A program made the translations under genes and the position numbers. 64,000 bases of DNA, from the NCBI GenBank assembly GCA_040902105.1, contig JBBDXW010000068.1, positions 1 through 64,000 of the forward strand, given 5' to 3'. The number at the start of each line of letters is the position of its first letter. Position 1 is the first letter of the stretch. The notes under the pieces were generated by a model. It searched no databases and was not told the origin of the DNA. It worked only from the letters and a program-made list of their open reading frames with translations. Source of the DNA: IDS-8 sp040902105. Lineage in GTDB: Bacteria; Pseudomonadota; Gammaproteobacteria; Steroidobacterales; Woeseiaceae. This document shows, piece after piece, positions 43,930 to 52,786 of this stretch.

Positions 43930-46338
43930 ATGCGCTCGATTGCAGTTCAGGGGGTGTCGAATACGCTTGCGGCCGCGCTGGTTTTCGCCATTGCCGGCAC
44001 CGGTATTGCCGGGGCACAGGATGCCGGCCGGGGTACCGATCAGGCCGTCTACCGGGACGCTGACGCGGCCGTCGAGCGGCGCGTCGACGACCTGCTCGCG
44101 CGCATGACTCTTGCCGAAAAGATCGTCCAGATTACGACCGTCTGGGACAGCAAGACGAACCTGCTCGACGACGACCTGCAATTCGACCTCGAGAAAATCC
44201 GGCAGAACTATCCCGACGGGATCGGCCAGCTGGCGCGGCCGTCGGACGCAAGCGGTCCGGCATCGCCGCGCGTCGTCCCTCGCCGCGATCCACGTGCCAC
44301 CGTCGAGCTGGTCAATTCGATTCAGAAGTACGCAACGGCCGAAACGCGTCTCGGCATACCGGTGCTCTTTCACGAGGAAGGCCTGCACGGCTACGCAGCG
44401 CTCGGCGCGACGAGTTTCCCCCAGGCGATCGGCCTGGCGTCGTCCTGGGACCGGGACCTGGTGCGCGAAGTCAACAGCGTCATTGCGCGCGAGATTCGCG
44501 CACGCGGAGCGCACCTCGTGCTCTCGCCCGTTGTCGACGTCGCACGCGACGCGCGTTGGGGCCGCTTCGAAGAAACGTTCGGCGAAGACCCGTTCCTGGT
44601 GGCCGAAATGGGCGTCGCCGCTGTGGAGGGTCTGCAGGGCAATACCGGGAATTCCGGGCTCGGACTCGACAGGGTTTTCGCAACGCTCAAGCACATGACC
44701 GGCCACGGCCAACCGGAAAGCGGCACCAATATCGGGCCCGCACCGTTGTCGGAGAGGGAACTGCGCGAGAACTTCTTTCCGCCTTTTGAAGCTGTCGTCC
44801 GCCGGACGGATATCCGGTCGGTGATGCCGTCGTACAACGAAATCGATGGCGTCCCGAGTCACGCCAACGGCTGGCTCCTGACCGATGTGCTGCGTGACGA
44901 GTGGGGCTTCGACGGTGTGGTCGTAAGCGACTATTACGCTATCGAGCAGCTCGCCGACCTGCACCACATCGCGTCGAATCACAAGGAAGCGGCAGTGCTC
45001 GCGCTCGCGGCCGGAGTCGATGTCGACTTGCCCGATGGCCGGTCCTATTCGCACCTGGATGCGGCACTCGACGAAGGCCTCGTTTCGTCGGCTGCAATCG
45101 ATGCGGCGGTGCGCCGGTTTCTCGACCTGAAGTTTCGCTCGGGGCTGTTCGAGCAACCGTTCGCCGACGCGGACCATGCCGAGGCAAACACGAACAGCGA
45201 CGAGGCCCGCGAACTGGCGCGGAAAGCGGCGCAACGGTCGATCATCCTGCTGGAGAACAGGGGTGTACTTCCATTGTCCCTGTCCGCAACGGACGGCAGC
45301 AAATCGACCATCGCGGTCATCGGTCCCAGCGCCGCGGTGGCGCGACTGGGCGGCTACTACGGCGAGCCCCCGCTGACCGTGTCCATCCTCGACGGCATCC
45401 GCGCAAAAGCGGGCAAGAGAGCCGGCATCACGTTCGCAGAAGGCGTGAGGATCACCGAGAACGACGACTGGTGGGCCGATGACGTCACCCTCGCCGACCC
45501 GGAAGAGAACCGGCGCCTGATCGCCGAAGCGGTCGACGTCGCTGAAGATGCCGACGTTCTTGTACTGGCGATCGGCGATACCGAACAGACCAGCCGCGAA
45601 GCCTGGGCCGACGCTCATCTGGGCGACCGCAGCAGTCTCGATCTCGTCGGCGAACAGCAGGAACTGTTCGACGCGCTGAAGGCGACCGGCAAACCGATTG
45701 TCGTCATTCTCATCAACGGGCGGCCGGCGTCCACCGTCGCGATCTCGGAGCAGGCGGATGCCCTCATCGAAGGCTGGTATCTCGGCGAACAGGGCGGACA
45801 TGCGATGGCCGATGTGCTTTTCGGCGACGTCAATCCCGGCGGCAAGCTGCCGGTGACGATACCGCGCAATGTCGGCCAGCTGCCTGCGTTCTACAATCAC
45901 AAGCCTTCGGCGCGGCGAGGATACCTGTTCGACACGGTTGAGCCGCTGTACCCGTTCGGCTGGGGCTTGAGTTACACCACCTTCGAAATCGGCGAGCCGG
46001 AGCTTTCCGCAGACACGATCGCTGCCGGCGGGACCGTCGACGTTCGGGTAAGCATCCGCAACACCGGCGAGTCCAGCGGTGATGAGACGCTGCAATTGTA
46101 CGTTCGCGACAAGGTCAGTTCGGTGACCCGTCCCGTAAAAGAGTTGCGCGCGTTCGAACGAGTAACGCTCTCGCCGGGTGAACGACGTACGGTGACCTTC
46201 AGGCTGGATCCGGGCAGTTTCCATTTCTGGAACGAGAGGATGGAGCGCGTCGTCGAACCCGGCGAATTCGAGATCATGGTGGGACCGAACTCGGTCGAGC
46301 TCAAGAGCACGACACTCACGATCGGGAAAAGCTCTTGA
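43930..46338 (+). CDS. Exported GH3 glycoside hydrolase (Sec), xylosidase/glucosidase-like
   Basis: A GH3 beta-glycosidase removing terminal beta-linked sugars from oligosaccharides. It has a Sec signal peptide (about 1-29, ...AIAGTGIAGA), the GH3 N-domain with RWGRFEETFGEDP and KH (K254, H255), the nucleophile D334 in GVVVSDYYAIEQL, the C-domain, and a fibronectin III-like end (SIRNTGESSGDETLQLYVRD). Length is 802. It stands at the head of the operon with xylB and xylA, so beta-xylosidase or another pentosidase is more likely than glucosidase. It is highly similar to the next gene. Confidence 0.93.
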   Translation: MRSIAVQGVSNTLAAALVFAIAGTGIAGAQDAGRGTDQAVYRDADAAVERRVDDLLARMTLAEKIVQITTVWDSKTNLLDDDLQFDLEKIRQNYPDGIGQLARPSDASGPASPRVVPRRDPRATVELVNSIQKYATAETRLGIPVLFHEEGLHGYAALGATSFPQAIGLASSWDRDLVREVNSVIAREIRARGAHLVLSPVVDVARDARWGRFEETFGEDPFLVAEMGVAAVEGLQGNTGNSGLGLDRVFATLKHMTGHGQPESGTNIGPAPLSERELRENFFPPFEAVVRRTDIRSVMPSYNEIDGVPSHANGWLLTDVLRDEWGFDGVVVSDYYAIEQLADLHHIASNHKEAAVLALAAGVDVDLPDGRSYSHLDAALDEGLVSSAAIDAAVRRFLDLKFRSGLFEQPFADADHAEANTNSDEARELARKAAQRSIILLENRGVLPLSLSATDGSKSTIAVIGPSAAVARLGGYYGEPPLTVSILDGIRAKAGKRAGITFAEGVRITENDDWWADDVTLADPEENRRLIAEAVDVAEDADVLVLAIGDTEQTSREAWADAHLGDRSSLDLVGEQQELFDALKATGKPIVVILINGRPASTVAISEQADALIEGWYLGEQGGHAMADVLFGDVNPGGKLPVTIPRNVGQLPAFYNHKPSARRGYLFDTVEPLYPFGWGLSYTTFEIGEPELSADTIAAGGTVDVRVSIRNTGESSGDETLQLYVRDKVSSVTRPVKELRAFERVTLSPGERRTVTFRLDPGSFHFWNERMERVVEPGEFEIMVGPNSVELKSTTLTIGKSS

Positions 46339-48746
46339 ACATCGGCAGCATTGGACGCCGCACGGCCCTCAAATGGATGGCCAGCGTACCCGTTGCGGCA
46401 GCGACAGCATCCGCGGTGACGCCGACGATTGCCTGGGGCGCTTTGGGTAAGGAGCAAGGGCTCTATCGGGATGCCAACGCGCCTGTGAAACTTCGCGTCA
46501 GGGATTTGCTCGACCGGATGACGCTCGAGGAAAAGGTCGCACAGATGATCGCGCTTTGGCAAAGCAAAGCAGACATCATGGACGGGCTGGCGTTTTCACA
46601 AGCGAAAGCATCCGAAAAATACGCGGACGGTTTCGGCCAGCTCACGCGTGTCTCGGACAAGCGGGGAGCACCCGGCGCCGGCGAGGCATCCGGCGGCTCT
46701 GCCGACCGCTGGCGCACGCCGCAGCAGACCGTGGAATTCGTCAATGCCGTGCAACGCTGGGCGATGGAGAGCACGCGGCTCGGCATTCCCGTCTTGTTTC
46801 ACGAAGAATCGCTGCACGGTTACATGGCCACCGAAGCCACGATGTTTCCCCAGGCGATCGCGCTTGCCGGCACGTTTGACACGGACCTGATGCGTGAGGT
46901 CAGCAGCATTATCGCACGCGAAGTTCGCGCACGCGGCGTTTCCCTTGTGCTGTCGCCCGTGGTGGATATCGTTCGCGACCCCCGCTGGGGCCGCATCGAG
47001 GAAACGTTCGGGGAAGATCCGTATCTCGTCGGCGAAATGGGTGTCGCTGCGGTAGAAGGCCTGCAAGGCCGCGGCAAGTTCGACACGCTCGGGCGAGACA
47101 AGGTCTTTGCGACCCTCAAACACATGACGGGCCATGGCCAGCCGGCCAGCGGCAATAATGTCGCACCGGCACAGATTTCCGAGCGGGAGCTGCGTGAGAA
47201 CTTCTTCCCGCCGTTCCGTAAAGTCGTGGAGCGCACGGCGATCGGCGCAGTCATGCCTTCGTACAACGAGATTGACGGCATGCCGAGTCACGCGAACGTC
47301 TGGCTGCTGCAGGACGTCCTGAGAGGCGAATGGGGTTTCGACGGCATCGTTGTCAGCGACTACAACGGAGTGGAGCAGCTCGAAACCTTGCATCATGTCG
47401 CGACCGACGTCGAGCATGCAGCGCGCCGCGCTCTTCAAGCGGGCATCGACTGCGAACTGCCCGATGGCGACGCCTATCGGACGCTGGTGCAACAGGTCAA
47501 CGACGGCAGGGTCGACATGGCATCGATCGATCGCGCCGTCGCCAACATCCTGGAGTTCAAGTTCCGAACGGGGCTGTTCGAGAATCCCTACGGTGACGGG
47601 AAGCTCACGGAACGCATTACCGGCAACGCAGAAGCGCGCGAGCTGGCGCTCGAGGCTGCACGCAAGTCGTTATGCCTCCTGAGCAATGACGGCACCCTGC
47701 CGCTCGAACCGGGCGCCGACAAGACCGTGGCCGTCATCGGTCCCAACGCCGCAATCGCGCGGCTCGGCGGATATTCCAGCGTCCCGAAACAGACCGTTAC
47801 ATTGCTTGACGGCGTGCGGAAGATGCTCGATGGCGTTGCCGATGTCGTTCATGCCCAGGGGGTGTTCATCACCCGGAGCGAAGACCGGTCGGTCGACGAA
47901 GTGCTGCTGGCCGACCCCGAAAAGAACCGGCAACTGATCGACGAGGCGGTCGACATCGCCCGCAATGCCGACGTCATCCTGCTGGCAATCGGCGACACCG
48001 AGCAGACAAGTCGCGAAGGCTTTGCGGAGGACCATCTGGGCGACAGGACCCGGCTCGATCTCGTTGGAGAACAGAATCAGCTTTTCGACGCGCTGCATGC
48101 ACTCGGCAAGCCACTGGTCGTGTGCGCCATCAATGGCCGTCCGGCGAGCTGGCCCGATGTGGCGAGCCGCGCGAACGCCATACTCGAATGCTGGTATCCC
48201 GGCCAGGAAGGCGGCACCGCAATGGCGGAAGCGATCTTCGGCGTAGTCAACCCGGGTGCGAAACTGCCGGTAACCGTGATTCGCGACGTCGGACAAATTC
48301 CGTATTTCTACAATCATAAGCCGACGGCGCGTCGCGGCTACCTTTTTGCCGACAAGTCTCCGTTGTTTCCGTTCGGCCACGGCCTGAGCTACACCCGGTT
48401 CGAGATCGGAGAGCCGCGCCTGTCGTCGCAAAAGCTTCGCTCGGGCGAGACGGTCGAGGTCATTGTCGACGTCAGGAACGTGGGCGAACGCAGTGGAGAT
48501 GAGGTCGTCCAGGTTTACGTTCGTGACCAGCTTGCGACGGTGACTCGACCCGTCGAGTCGTTGCAGGGATTCAGGCGGGTAACGCTCGAGCCCGGCGAAC
48601 GTCGCACTCTGCGTATTGAACTGGGCCCGCATGCGTTTGCACTCTGGGATTCCCGAATGGAGGAAGTCGTCGAACCGGGTCTGTTCGACATCATGGTCGG
48701 ACCGAATTCGACAGACCTCAGGTCGACCGTTCTCGAGATCGTCTGA
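46335..48746 (+). CDS. Tat-exported GH3 paralog, xylosidase/glucosidase-like
   Basis: A second GH3 enzyme of the same architecture, 803 residues, with RWGRIEETFGEDP, K262 and H263, and nucleophile D342 in GIVVSDYNGVEQL. Instead of a Sec signal it starts MNIGSIGRRTALKWMASV, a twin-arginine signal, so it is exported folded. The start is TTG at 46335, overlapping the previous stop as TTGA; no better start precedes the RR. The duplication is recent enough for long identical blocks (for example HANxWLLxDVLRxEWGFDG). Differing substrate or chain-length preference is plausible. Confidence 0.92.
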   Translation: MNIGSIGRRTALKWMASVPVAAATASAVTPTIAWGALGKEQGLYRDANAPVKLRVRDLLDRMTLEEKVAQMIALWQSKADIMDGLAFSQAKASEKYADGFGQLTRVSDKRGAPGAGEASGGSADRWRTPQQTVEFVNAVQRWAMESTRLGIPVLFHEESLHGYMATEATMFPQAIALAGTFDTDLMREVSSIIAREVRARGVSLVLSPVVDIVRDPRWGRIEETFGEDPYLVGEMGVAAVEGLQGRGKFDTLGRDKVFATLKHMTGHGQPASGNNVAPAQISERELRENFFPPFRKVVERTAIGAVMPSYNEIDGMPSHANVWLLQDVLRGEWGFDGIVVSDYNGVEQLETLHHVATDVEHAARRALQAGIDCELPDGDAYRTLVQQVNDGRVDMASIDRAVANILEFKFRTGLFENPYGDGKLTERITGNAEARELALEAARKSLCLLSNDGTLPLEPGADKTVAVIGPNAAIARLGGYSSVPKQTVTLLDGVRKMLDGVADVVHAQGVFITRSEDRSVDEVLLADPEKNRQLIDEAVDIARNADVILLAIGDTEQTSREGFAEDHLGDRTRLDLVGEQNQLFDALHALGKPLVVCAINGRPASWPDVASRANAILECWYPGQEGGTAMAEAIFGVVNPGAKLPVTVIRDVGQIPYFYNHKPTARRGYLFADKSPLFPFGHGLSYTRFEIGEPRLSSQKLRSGETVEVIVDVRNVGERSGDEVVQVYVRDQLATVTRPVESLQGFRRVTLEPGERRTLRIELGPHAFALWDSRMEEVVEPGLFDIMVGPNSTDLRSTVLEIV

Positions 48747-48787
48747 CGTACCAGCGGGTCCGGTACGATGTATCTGGTGAATAACGC

Positions 48788-50299
48788 ATGAATACCGTTT
48801 TGGGACTGGATCTCGGCACACAGAGCCTGAAGGCCGTGTTTTACGACTACCAGACCAGGAAGGTCGTGGCCGCTGCGTCCTCCGCCCTCGCAGTATTTCG
48901 CGACGACAATGGCGCTGCCGAACAACTGGCGGACGGGTGGACTGCCGCCCTGGTCGATTGTCTCAATCAGATACCCGTTCCGGTTCGGGACTCGGTTCAG
49001 GCCATCGGCGTATCCGGGCAGCAACACGGATTCGTTGCCGTTGACGGCAAAGGCCAGGTGCTCGCGCCGGTCAAGCTGTGGTGCGACACCTCTACGCAAG
49101 CGGAAACGGATGCGATAAGCCTTGCGTGCGGCGGACGGGATCGGTGCATTGAACTCGCCGGCAATCCCGTACTGACCGGATACACCGCACCGAAAGTTCT
49201 TTGGCTTAAAGTACATCGTCCCGAACTGTATCGGCAGTTGACGCATATCCTGCTGCCGCACGACTACCTGAATTTTGCATTGACCGGTGTGCCGAGTATG
49301 GAATTCGGCGATGCCTCCGGAACCGGTTTCCTCAACGTTCGCACCAGGCACTGGAGCGAGGAGCTGTTGCAGGCGATCGACCCCGATCGAGACCTCGAGG
49401 CTTGTCTCCCGCCACTTGCAGATGCCGGGCAATTTATCGGCGAAACCACTGCCAGGGCTGCATCACGGTACGGATTGCCTGCAGGCGTCCCGGTATCGAC
49501 CGGTGGCGGCGACAACATGATGGGCGCGATCGGCACCGGCAACGTCGCGCCCGGCAAACTCACGATGAGCCTTGGCAGCTCCGGGACACTTTACGCATAT
49601 TCCGATTCTCCGGTCGTCGACCCGAAGGGCAATGTCGCGGCGTTCTGCAGCTCGACCGGCGGCTGGTTGCCGCTGATCTGCACCATGAACTGTACTTTGG
49701 GAACCGAGTTGGTATGCGAGGCACTGGATATCAGTGTCGAGAATTTCGATGACGTTATCGGCGGCGTCGATCCCGGCTCGGACGGTCTTGTTACGTTGCC
49801 GTTTTTCAATGGGGAACGAACCCCCGATCTCCCCAACGCAAGGGGATGCCTGCTCGGCCTCCACTCGCGGAATTTCACCAGGCCGCACGTTCTTCGCTCC
49901 ACGGTCGAGGGAGCAACCTATGCGCTGCGCTTCGGCCTTGATGAGCTGGCGAAACTCGGCATGCAGTCCAGGGAGATCGTATTGACCGGCGGCGGTGCGA
50001 ACAGCGCCGTCTGGCGCCAGGTCGTAGCGGACATCTGCCGACTTCCCGTCACCGTCCTGCAGCAGGACGAGGGTGCGTCCTTCGGCGCCGCGCTTCAGGC
50101 CCTTTGGGCGCTGCAGCGGCGATCCGATTCGTCATCGACCATCGACGATATAGTCGCGAAACATCTGAGCCGCGACGAGTCACGCTGCACCAGCCCGAAT
50201 TCCGAACACCTGGATGTCTACTCGCAAGGCTATGCAGCCTATCAACGTGCGGTAGAGCAAATTGCACCTCTATATACAACCAGCACAGGCCAGCCATGA
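48788..50299 (+). CDS. xylB: Xylulokinase
   Basis: FGGY-family sugar kinase phosphorylating D-xylulose. It has the N-terminal ATPase motif GLDLGTQSLKAV, the GVSGQQHGFV substrate-site string, WCDTST, GDNMMGAIG, SLGSSGTLY and the C-terminal LTGGGANSAVWRQVVADI. Length is 503. It follows the GH3 pair after 41 bp and its stop overlaps xylA as ATGA. Confidence 0.95.
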   Translation: MNTVLGLDLGTQSLKAVFYDYQTRKVVAAASSALAVFRDDNGAAEQLADGWTAALVDCLNQIPVPVRDSVQAIGVSGQQHGFVAVDGKGQVLAPVKLWCDTSTQAETDAISLACGGRDRCIELAGNPVLTGYTAPKVLWLKVHRPELYRQLTHILLPHDYLNFALTGVPSMEFGDASGTGFLNVRTRHWSEELLQAIDPDRDLEACLPPLADAGQFIGETTARAASRYGLPAGVPVSTGGGDNMMGAIGTGNVAPGKLTMSLGSSGTLYAYSDSPVVDPKGNVAAFCSSTGGWLPLICTMNCTLGTELVCEALDISVENFDDVIGGVDPGSDGLVTLPFFNGERTPDLPNARGCLLGLHSRNFTRPHVLRSTVEGATYALRFGLDELAKLGMQSREIVLTGGGANSAVWRQVVADICRLPVTVLQQDEGASFGAALQALWALQRRSDSSSTIDDIVAKHLSRDESRCTSPNSEHLDVYSQGYAAYQRAVEQIAPLYTTSTGQP

Positions 50300-51648
50300 G
50301 CAAGAATCACTTCGTCGGTAATCGTGAGTACTTTCCTGGAATATCCAGGATCGGGTACGAAGGTCCGGATTCAGACAACCCGTTAGCCTTCAAGACTTAC
50401 GATGAGGATCGCCTGGTAGCCGGAAAAACGATGCGCGAGCACCTGCGTTTTTCGGTGTGTTACTGGCACACATTCTGCGCCGAAGGCGCCGACCCGTTCG
50501 GTCCGGGCACCCGTACCCTTGCCTGGAAAGAGAAACCTGACCGGTTGGCCGCTGCGGAAGACAAACTGGATGCGGCCTTCGAATTCTTTTCGAAACTGGG
50601 AGTTCCGTTTTATTGCTTCCACGATCGCGATATGGCGCCTGAAGCTGCATCGGTGGCCGAGAGCGAAAAGAATCTCCGGCACATGGTCGCCCTGGCCAGG
50701 GAACGTCAAAAAGCCACCGGGATAAATCTGCTTTGGGGAACGGCGAACGTTTTTTCGCACCCCCGTTACATGAACGGCGCGTCGACGAACCCGGATTTTG
50801 CGGTAGTCGCGCACGCTGCCGCTCAGGTAAAAGCCGCGCTCGATGCGACCGTGGAGCTGGACGGGCAAAACTATGTGTTCTGGGGCGGTCGAGAGGGTTA
50901 CTCCTGCCTGTTCAATACAGACACGAGGCGCGAACTCGATCACATGGCGCAATTCCTTTCAATGGCGCGCGACTACGGCCGTTCGATCGGCTTCAAGGGA
51001 ACGTTCCTGATCGAACCCAAGCCAATGGAGCCGATGTATCACCAGTACGATGCGGATGCGCAAACGGTCATCGGATTCCTGCGCCACAACGGCCTGGACA
51101 AGGACTTCAAGGTCAACGTCGAAGCAAATCATGCAACTCTTGCTGGCCATTCCTTTGCCCACGAAATTCAGATGCTCGCCGACGCCGATATGCTCGGTTC
51201 CATCGATGCCAACCGCGGCAATCCGCAAAACGGCTGGGACACCGATCAGTTCCCGACCGACCTTTACGATACCGTGCAGGCAATGATGATTGTGCTCGCC
51301 AATGGCGGACTAAAGACCGGCGGACTGAACTTCGACGCCAAGGTGCGCCGCGAATCCACGGACCTGGAGGACATGTTTATTGCACATATCGGCGGCATGG
51401 ACACGTTCGCTCGCGGCCTGCTGATCGCGCATAATATTCTCGAGAAGTCGCCGCTCGCCGGTTTCCGGCAGAAGCGCTATGCCAGTTTCGACGCCGGACC
51501 GGGTAAGTCGTTCGAAGACGGGAAATTGTCGCTCGAAGAATTGCGCGATCATGCTGAGAAAAACGGCGAGCCTGAACAGCGAAGCGGCAGGCAGGAGTGG
51601 GTAGAGAACCTGATGAACGACCATATGCTTCGCTCATTGAACCGGTAG
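50296..51648 (+). CDS. xylA: Xylose isomerase
   Basis: Interconverts D-xylose and D-xylulose with two divalent metals. The frame is open further upstream, but MSKNHFVGNREYFPG at 50296 overlaps the xylB stop as ATGA and is the clear start, giving 450 residues. Catalytic FHDRDMAPE, YVFWGGREGYSCLFNTD, LIEPKPMEPMYHQYD and VEANHATLAGH are all present. The order kinase then isomerase is inverted relative to E. coli. Confidence 0.96.
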   Translation: MSKNHFVGNREYFPGISRIGYEGPDSDNPLAFKTYDEDRLVAGKTMREHLRFSVCYWHTFCAEGADPFGPGTRTLAWKEKPDRLAAAEDKLDAAFEFFSKLGVPFYCFHDRDMAPEAASVAESEKNLRHMVALARERQKATGINLLWGTANVFSHPRYMNGASTNPDFAVVAHAAAQVKAALDATVELDGQNYVFWGGREGYSCLFNTDTRRELDHMAQFLSMARDYGRSIGFKGTFLIEPKPMEPMYHQYDADAQTVIGFLRHNGLDKDFKVNVEANHATLAGHSFAHEIQMLADADMLGSIDANRGNPQNGWDTDQFPTDLYDTVQAMMIVLANGGLKTGGLNFDAKVRRESTDLEDMFIAHIGGMDTFARGLLIAHNILEKSPLAGFRQKRYASFDAGPGKSFEDGKLSLEELRDHAEKNGEPEQRSGRQEWVENLMNDHMLRSLNR

Positions 51649-51658
51649 CGTACGGTAA

Positions 51659-52729
51659 ATGAAACGCGAAACCGAAACGGGCGGCTCAGCGCTCAACCGG
51701 CGTTCGTTCCTCGCTGCGTCGGCAATGGTCAGTGGCGCGTTGCTGGCCCGAAATTCCCGGGCAGTTGAACGCGACTGGGACGGCAATACACCGGTCCGTT
51801 ATCCCGATCCCGATATCGTCGAACTCGATCCGCGATTCGCCCGCTACAAGCTCGGTAACGCCGCCATCCAGCGTTTGCACACCGGCAGTCTGTGGACCGA
51901 GGGCCCGGCGTGGAACGGTGTGGGAAGGTACCTCGTCTGGAGCGATATCCCGAACGACACGCAATTGCGATGGGCGGAGGAAGACGGCCACGTAAGTTCT
52001 TTCCGCAACCCGTCCGGCAACAGCAACGGCAATACGTTCGACCACCAGGGACGCCAGATTTCTTTCGAGCACGGTAACCGCAGAGTCGTACGGTACGAAT
52101 ACGACGGGACCGTCAGCGTGCTCGCCAGCCACTGGCAGGGCAAACCGCTCAACGCACCCAATGACGGAGTGGTTCACCCGGACGGGTCGTTATGGTTCAC
52201 CGATCCCGGCTACGGAAGCATGTCGAATTACGAGGGAACGCGCCGCCCGCTCGAGATCAAGGAGGCAGTCTACCGGGTCGACCTCGACAGCGGGAACATG
52301 AGTGTGGTGACGGACGAACTGCAAAAGCCCAACGGTCTGTGTTTCTCACCGGATTACAAAAAACTGTATGTCACGGACACCGGCGGGAACGCACCGCTGC
52401 CGATCTACAGCTGGGATGTCGTCGAAGGCGGAACCCTGCGCAACAGGCGCACGTTCTGCGAGATGGAGTACAACGACCGAACCGGCGGTGCCGACGGCAT
52501 TCGCGCCGACGTCGACGGCAATATCTGGGCAGGCGCGGGATGGGGCGGCGAAGGCTTTGACGGCGTCCATGTCTTCGCGCCGGACGGCGACCGGATCGGC
52601 GCGATTCTGCTTCCCGAGATCTGCTCGAACCTGTGCTTCGGCGGCGCCAAACGCAACCGGCTGTTCATTACGGCGAGTCAGTCCCTGTACGCGGTATACG
52701 TGAACACGAGCGGCGCGCACATCTGCTAG
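51659..52729 (+). CDS. Tat-exported SMP-30/gluconolactonase-like protein
   Basis: A six-bladed propeller lactonase-type protein (SMP-30/LRE family). It starts with a twin-arginine signal, LNRRSFLAASAMVSGALLA, 10 bp after xylA. Family strings include TEGPAWNGVGRYLVWSDIP, APNDGVVHPDGSLWFTDPGYG, KPNGLCFSPDYKKLYVTDTGG and GGADGIRADVDGNIWAG. Calcium-binding residues are expected within these. It probably opens a sugar lactone such as xylono- or gluconolactone in the periplasm. Presence next to an isomerase pathway suggests that a periplasmic oxidative branch may run in parallel. Confidence 0.88.
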   Translation: MKRETETGGSALNRRSFLAASAMVSGALLARNSRAVERDWDGNTPVRYPDPDIVELDPRFARYKLGNAAIQRLHTGSLWTEGPAWNGVGRYLVWSDIPNDTQLRWAEEDGHVSSFRNPSGNSNGNTFDHQGRQISFEHGNRRVVRYEYDGTVSVLASHWQGKPLNAPNDGVVHPDGSLWFTDPGYGSMSNYEGTRRPLEIKEAVYRVDLDSGNMSVVTDELQKPNGLCFSPDYKKLYVTDTGGNAPLPIYSWDVVEGGTLRNRRTFCEMEYNDRTGGADGIRADVDGNIWAGAGWGGEGFDGVHVFAPDGDRIGAILLPEICSNLCFGGAKRNRLFITASQSLYAVYVNTSGAHIC

Positions 52730-52752
52730 CGAGCGATTCCCGCGTCGGTTAT

Positions 52753-52768
52753 TCGCCCGTTTGCACGG
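52753..52768. terminator. Small stem-loop between convergent genes
   Basis: GCCCGTTTGCACGGGC forms a 6-bp stem (GCCCGT/ACGGGC). It lies between the SMP-30 stop and the end of the glucan GH3 gene and could end either transcript. Confidence 0.4.
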
Positions 52769-52786
52769 GCTCCAACAGCGTTTCGA

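Noticed and set aside
43927..46224. A 765-residue open frame on the minus strand
   Set aside because: Antisense to the GH3 gene with no motifs or ribosome site; a shadow of a GC-rich coding frame.
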